Below are positions 23,970 to 27,711 of a stretch of 27,711 bases of DNA, piece after piece (position 1 is the stretch's first letter; the number at the start of each line of letters is the position of its first letter). Under the pieces are notes generated by a model. The model ran no database searches. It saw nothing but the letters and a program-made list of their open reading frames with translations, and was not told the origin of the DNA. The stretch is from Micrococcales bacterium UBA2037 (GTDB taxonomy: Bacteria; Actinomycetota; Actinomycetes; Actinomycetales; Microbacteriaceae), in contig DDBH01000005.1 in NCBI GenBank assembly GCA_002333405.1, forward strand, positions 152,236-179,946. The letters are read 5' to 3'. Position numbers and translations under genes: made by a program.

Positions 23970-24793
23970 CGAAGCGTAATTAGCGTTGCACTCGGTGGGC
24001 AAAAAAGCCTAACCGGTTGGTAAATAGAACAGCCAAGACCGTTCGAAACATGAAGCATGGCTTCCTGCTGGTCGTTTGACCATGCCGATAGCCCGCTTGC
24101 AAACTCAGTCGGCAGGTCACAGTTCGTGACCAGAGCCTTTTGGCCAGGAAGGCAAATCTGACCCCCGTGGGTGTGACCGGCGAACATCAGTGACGCATGG
24201 TTTTCCAATAAGGCGTCAATCACTCGCATGTAGGGGGCATGGGCAACACCGATTGTGAGGTCGGCATTTGCGATTTCGGCCGCCTGCTGGCCAAGCGATT
24301 CCAGGTCGTCTAGGTGGTCGTGCGGGTCATCAAGACCCATGAACCCAAGGGATTTTCCTCTGATATCGAGCCTGGCTGATTTGTTGTTGATGTCCTGCCA
24401 ACCAGCTCCAACCAGCTCCCTCATGAACCTGTCGGTGTCGAGGGCCTGACCAGCCTGGACCTTTGATGGGCCAGTGAAGTAGCGAATTGGGTTTCTAGGC
24501 TTCGGCGCTCGGTAGTCATTGCTTCCGTTTACGAAAACCCCTGGGAAATCAAGAAGCGGTTCAAGCGCTCTAAGGGTTGGGTTGATCGCGTCTTTGTGGC
24601 CGAGGTTGTCACCGGTGTTTATAACCAGGTCTGGTTTCAGGTCGGCCAGCTCCTTTAGAAACTGCTGCTTTGCCTTTTGACCAGGCGCAAAGTGAAGATC
24701 GCTGATGTGCAGGATTCTTAGGCCCGACGCTCTCGGGCTCCCAACTTCTAAGTTGTGAACCCGAAACGGCCCAGAGTTACCAGCTAGCCACAT
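23966..24793 (-). CDS. Metallophosphoesterase (YkuE-like calcineurin fold)
   Basis: The 275-residue product has all five metal motifs: ILHISDLHF, VINTGDNL, FVNGSNDY, GVAHAPYM and FAGHTHGGQ. Related proteins usually carry an N-terminal membrane helix before the first motif; here only 26 residues precede it and none is strongly hydrophobic, so the protein is probably cytosolic or peripheral. Its ATG overlaps the end of the penicillin-binding protein gene by 10 nt, so it is co-expressed with it. Actinobacterial genomes often pair these two genes. The substrate is unknown; phospholipid-like or cell-envelope phosphoesters are possible. Confidence 0.9.
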   Translation of the reverse strand: MWLAGNSGPFRVHNLEVGSPRASGLRILHISDLHFAPGQKAKQQFLKELADLKPDLVINTGDNLGHKDAINPTLRALEPLLDFPGVFVNGSNDYRAPKPRNPIRYFTGPSKVQAGQALDTDRFMRELVGAGWQDINNKSARLDIRGKSLGFMGLDDPHDHLDDLESLGQQAAEIANADLTIGVAHAPYMRVIDALLENHASLMFAGHTHGGQICLPGQKALVTNCDLPTEFASGLSAWSNDQQEAMLHVSNGLGCSIYQPVRLFCPPSATLITLR

Positions 24794-27333
24794 GCGTTTG
24801 GTTGAACAATTACGGCACTTGCCAGGATCACTGCCTCGCCCGCAGCCGGAATGGTTGAGTGAACCGAACCGGTTGGAAGCAGTGGGTTACAAAGGTTTAG
24901 CATCCAGGTTTGGCTTGGCTGCGGATAGCTTGGGAAAAGTCCAAGAACTTCAAGTTCTGTATAGGCATCCTGCAGGCTTAGACCAGAAACATCTGGCATG
25001 AGAAGCTGACCACCGGAAGAGACATAAATTTCAATGATCGAACCTCTTGGCACGCTCTCACCAAAAGCCGGGACGGTGTAGGCAACGGTGCCAATGTTTT
25101 GAGCCGAAGAAACCGGAGTTTCAACAACCTTGACGTTCAAGTCACCGGTGATTATTTGCATCTTCGCGATGTCTAGTTCGAAGCCCTCAACCTGAGGGAC
25201 AGCGCGAAGAGTGGGTCCAACGTAACGCGGGTTTGCCCTAGGGAATTCACTTTTCTCGTAGTGCTTATTCACTTCCAACATCAGGTCGCGCCAGACTGCG
25301 TGACGGATTGTGGAGACGGCACGGCCGTTGACTGACTTACCGGTCTGAGGTGTAAGACCAACCACGTTTCCAACCCAAACCGCGGTTGCAACCTCGGTTG
25401 AGAATCCAGCCATCCAGGTGTGGATTCGATCGTCAGTGGTTCCAGTCTTGCCGGCAAGGGGAGTGCCATCGTTGGTGTTCGCTGCGGCACCGGTTCCACC
25501 GGAGACAACACCCTTCATGGCGACGATCATGGCTGCTGCAATCTCTGGAGCCACAGCTTGGTTGCATAGACTTTGTGGAATAGCTAGTTCCTCGGAGCTC
25601 TTTCTAACGAAGACTCTGTCGATCGCGATGGGGGAGCAGTAAACCCCACCGTTTGATATTCCGGCGTAGGCTGCCGCCATGGTCAAGGGGGCAATTTCGT
25701 TTGTTCCCAGGATTGCAGAGGGCACGTAGAGTAATTCATTGCCATCGGCCCGGTGCACACCAAAAGCAGCAGCCGTGTCTCTAATGGCACACAGGTCCAG
25801 TTGCGACGCCATTGCCGCGAAGGCCGTGTTCTGGGAGGTTACAACTGCTTCACGAACGCTGATGTCATCGATGGTCTGGTCGCCGGAGTTATTGACTTCC
25901 CACAGTCCCGCTACACCACCACAGCTCGCGCGAAAGTCTTTCGAGACATCCCAAATCTTTACCTTGTCTGGCTCGCCGTCAAGGTCTACATCTTCACCTG
26001 TAAACACTCGGCCATCAACGTGGTCGCCGAGGGTGTAGCCGTTTTTTAGCCATTCGGCCAGGGTGAATACCTTGTAGGTTGAGCCCGGCTGGAAGCCAGA
26101 CGAACCACCATATGGTTTGTCGGTGTTGAAGTTCACGCTGGTGCCGCCCGCGGCAGGGGAGTCACTTTGATCGAAGTATCTGTTTTGAGCCATCGCAACT
26201 ATTCGGCCAGTACCAACTTCAACTGAAACCGCTGCTGTTCCAAAGCCCCACTCATTTTCGGCTGGCAAGTTGGTCATCACCGCGTCCCAGGCCGCCTGTT
26301 GAATGTCAAGGTCAATGGTTGTGTAGATCTCTAGGCCACCGCGTCGAAGCAGCATTTCACGCGCTTCTGAGGTGACTCCGAATTCAGGTGAATTCCTGAT
26401 GGTCCAAACCGTGTAGTCGCAGAAGAATGCTGTGGTCTGGTTTTCCTCACAGCCCTGCTGGGTTTTTGTTATCCGAGTCTGAATTGGGCTGGCCTTGTAG
26501 CCTTCGGCCTGTGCCTGCGTAATGTAACCTTCATCGGCCATGTTTTGAATCACATAGTTTCTTCGGCTTAGTCCGCGCTCTAGGTTTGCAGCCTCGTCAG
26601 GCTTGTAATCATTCGGGGACTTCAGCATTCCGGCCAAGTAGGCAGCCTGTGGCACGTTCAGCTTGCTGGAGGGAAGTCCGAAGTAGTATTGGGAAGCGGT
26701 TTCAACGCCATTGATCTGGTTGCCAAGGAACACCAGGTTTAGATAACCGGTGAGGATGTCCTTTTTCGAAACTTCCTTCTCCAAAGCAATAGCTAGGCGA
26801 ATCTCCTTAAGTTTTCTCTCAACGCTAACTTCAGTGGCCGCCTGAATCGCAGCTGTGTCACCGGAGAGGTTGGCCGCCTCCACCATTGATTGTCTGACGT
26901 ACTGCATGGTGATAGTGGAAGCACCCGGTCCATCACCGAAAGTTGCAAGGTTTGTCAGGGTTGCACGAATCAAAGAGAAGATGTCAACGCCTCCGTGCTC
27001 ATAGAACCGAGGGTCCTCGGTCGCAACCACGGCATTGATCAGGTTATCTGAGATCGATTCGAATGGGACCTCAACCCGGTTCTCATGGTAAAAGGTTGCA
27101 ATCTTTTCCGGGTTGCCATCACGCAAGGCGTAAATCGATGAAGACTGCGAGGAATTTACGGGTTTGATGTAGGCAGGAAGACCCTCAAACATGCCAATCG
27201 AGGTAGTGGTTACAGCACCTGCAACCGCTACCGCGGGAGCCAACAGGGACACTGACAGCAGCCCAGCCACACCGCTCAGTAGACTGAATTTCAAAAGGTT
27301 TATAAACGTAGAGGATTTAGAACTGCCAGACAT
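24784..27333 (-). CDS. Bifunctional penicillin-binding protein with PASTA domains (PonA2-like)
   Basis: The 849-residue class A PBP polymerises and cross-links peptidoglycan. A membrane anchor (about 12-40) precedes the glycosyltransferase domain with Glu106 in ATEDPRFYEHGG, GASTITMQYVRQ and EIRLAIALEKEVSK. The transpeptidase domain has S418TYK, S500QN and K629TG. Two C-terminal PASTA-like segments follow (about 725-849). Eight Cys all lie on the outer side, suggesting disulfides. I chose ATG 27333 because a -10 box (27341-27346) sits 7 nt upstream; the frame to 27429 would run across that promoter and the divergent gene's start. It resembles PonA2 of mycobacteria, also in its neighbours. Confidence 0.94.
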   Translation of the reverse strand: MSGSSKSSTFINLLKFSLLSGVAGLLSVSLLAPAVAVAGAVTTTSIGMFEGLPAYIKPVNSSQSSSIYALRDGNPEKIATFYHENRVEVPFESISDNLINAVVATEDPRFYEHGGVDIFSLIRATLTNLATFGDGPGASTITMQYVRQSMVEAANLSGDTAAIQAATEVSVERKLKEIRLAIALEKEVSKKDILTGYLNLVFLGNQINGVETASQYYFGLPSSKLNVPQAAYLAGMLKSPNDYKPDEAANLERGLSRRNYVIQNMADEGYITQAQAEGYKASPIQTRITKTQQGCEENQTTAFFCDYTVWTIRNSPEFGVTSEAREMLLRRGGLEIYTTIDLDIQQAAWDAVMTNLPAENEWGFGTAAVSVEVGTGRIVAMAQNRYFDQSDSPAAGGTSVNFNTDKPYGGSSGFQPGSTYKVFTLAEWLKNGYTLGDHVDGRVFTGEDVDLDGEPDKVKIWDVSKDFRASCGGVAGLWEVNNSGDQTIDDISVREAVVTSQNTAFAAMASQLDLCAIRDTAAAFGVHRADGNELLYVPSAILGTNEIAPLTMAAAYAGISNGGVYCSPIAIDRVFVRKSSEELAIPQSLCNQAVAPEIAAAMIVAMKGVVSGGTGAAANTNDGTPLAGKTGTTDDRIHTWMAGFSTEVATAVWVGNVVGLTPQTGKSVNGRAVSTIRHAVWRDLMLEVNKHYEKSEFPRANPRYVGPTLRAVPQVEGFELDIAKMQIITGDLNVKVVETPVSSAQNIGTVAYTVPAFGESVPRGSIIEIYVSSGGQLLMPDVSGLSLQDAYTELEVLGLFPSYPQPSQTWMLNLCNPLLPTGSVHSTIPAAGEAVILASAVIVQPNACG

Positions 27334-27340
27334 AGGCTCT

Positions 27341-27346
27341 AGGATA
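27341..27346 (-). promoter_or_regulatory. Candidate -10 box for the penicillin-binding protein gene, leaderless
   Basis: On the minus strand TATCCT is followed by 7 nt and then the ATG at 27333. No ribosome site is present. It lies in the 42-nt gap to a divergent gene, whose promoter must overlap it. Confidence 0.5.
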
Positions 27347-27375
27347 CTCGCAATAGGCTGAATTGGAGCTGTGAA

Positions 27376-27531
27376 ATGACCAAGTGGGAGTATGTAACTA
27401 CGCCGCTGTTGCTGCACAAGGAAACTCAAATCCTAAACACCTGGGGCACCCAAGGTTGGGAGCTAGTTCAGGTAATTACTGGGCCGCAGGGCGGCCTAAT
27501 CGCCTTCTTCAAGCGTGAGGTAGCAGAATGA
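27376..27531 (+). CDS. DUF4177-like small protein
   Basis: The 51-residue product starts MTKWEYVTTPLLLHKETQIL and continues NTWGTQGWELVQVITGPQGG, the pattern of DUF4177-type proteins found in actinobacteria next to ridA (as near Rv3678c in mycobacteria). GGAG at 27365-27368 is well spaced before the ATG. Its stop overlaps the ridA start (ATGA, 27528-27531), so the two are coupled. Function is unknown. Confidence 0.88.
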   Translation: MTKWEYVTTPLLLHKETQILNTWGTQGWELVQVITGPQGGLIAFFKREVAE

Positions 27532-27711
27532 GCCGAGTAGAAAACCGCCTAGCTGAACTCGGTCACACACTGCCGCAGGTTGCAACCCCCGCCGGCTCCT
27601 ACCTGCCTGCAATGATTAGCGGCAATCTTGTCTTCACAGCAGGGCAAATCCCACTGATTGACGGCAAGATGATGGCATCCGGGGAACTTGGTGCCGATAT
27701 CGATGCCGAGC
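27528..27711 (+). CDS. ridA: RidA family protein (YjgF/YER057c/UK114), 3' end outside the window
   Basis: The visible 61 residues read MSRVENRLAELGHTLPQVATP, then AGSYLPAMISGNLVFTAGQIP and LIDGKMMASGELGADI, matching RidA-like enamine/imine deaminases, which clear reactive 2-aminoacrylate made by PLP enzymes. The catalytic Arg lies beyond the window edge. It is translationally coupled to the preceding small gene. Confidence 0.85.
   Translation, partial: MSRVENRLAELGHTLPQVATPAGSYLPAMISGNLVFTAGQIPLIDGKMMASGELGADIDAE

Noticed and set aside
27334..27429. Longer penicillin-binding protein start at 27429
   Set aside because: The extension crosses the -10 box and the start of the divergent small gene; the signal-anchor layout begins properly at 27333.

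Overview
The window looks like a chromosomal stretch of a small-genome, mid-GC actinobacterium. The best guess is a freshwater Microbacteriaceae of the Rhodoluna/Aquiluna type. This rests on the gene content and order (SRP RNA-dnaX-recR-lysC-asd; a PASTA penicillin-binding protein divergent from a DUF4177-like gene and ridA), GC judged by eye at a little over 50 %, very short intergenic gaps, stop/start overlaps, and several -10 boxes placed 6-7 nt before a start codon as in leaderless actinobacterial transcripts. The lineage is inferred, not tested. I saw no mobile element, CRISPR array or prophage.

Layout. 1-2769: a membrane redox module with an ApbE-type flavin transferase (+), and on the minus strand a six-helix ferric-reductase-like oxidoreductase whose stop overlaps the start of an FMN-binding protein carrying the SGAT flavinylation motif. 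2856-5443: lipoprotein, histidine kinase and OmpR-type response regulator in one coupled operon. 5462-9791: a Cys-rich HNH-like small protein, a homodimeric-type ABC exporter, a PGPGW membrane protein, and an MhqO/MhqD-like dioxygenase-hydrolase pair. 9928-12857: both subunits of the proton-pumping transhydrogenase PntAB. 12898-13568: a Lon-substrate-binding-domain protein preceded by a possible leaderless leader peptide. 13803-15893: a large two-domain protein of unknown function (amidotransferase-like fold plus a DUF6421-like domain with a metalloprotease-like HDxxH...EE pattern). 15909-17430: an Lrp/AsnC regulator overlapping a threonine-aldolase-type PLP enzyme. 17440-18280: a membrane protein gene broken by one frameshift. 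18368-18455: tRNA-Ser(GGA). 18519-18941: an OsmC-family protein. 19050-19149: the SRP RNA gene with its own terminator. 19219-23969: dnaX, recR, lysC (with an internal start for a beta subunit) and asd. 23966-27333 (minus): a metallophosphoesterase and a bifunctional PASTA penicillin-binding protein. 27376-end: a DUF4177-like small protein and the start of a RidA-family gene.

How the genes work together. The 5' module probably moves electrons from cytosolic NAD(P)H through heme and flavin to an extracytoplasmic FMN covalently attached by ApbE. PntAB balances NADH and NADPH. The lysC-asd pair starts the aspartate pathway (lysine, threonine, methionine and diaminopimelate), which feeds the peptidoglycan that the PASTA penicillin-binding protein polymerises. 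The least explained items are the DUF6421-type fusion and the lipoprotein-linked two-component system.
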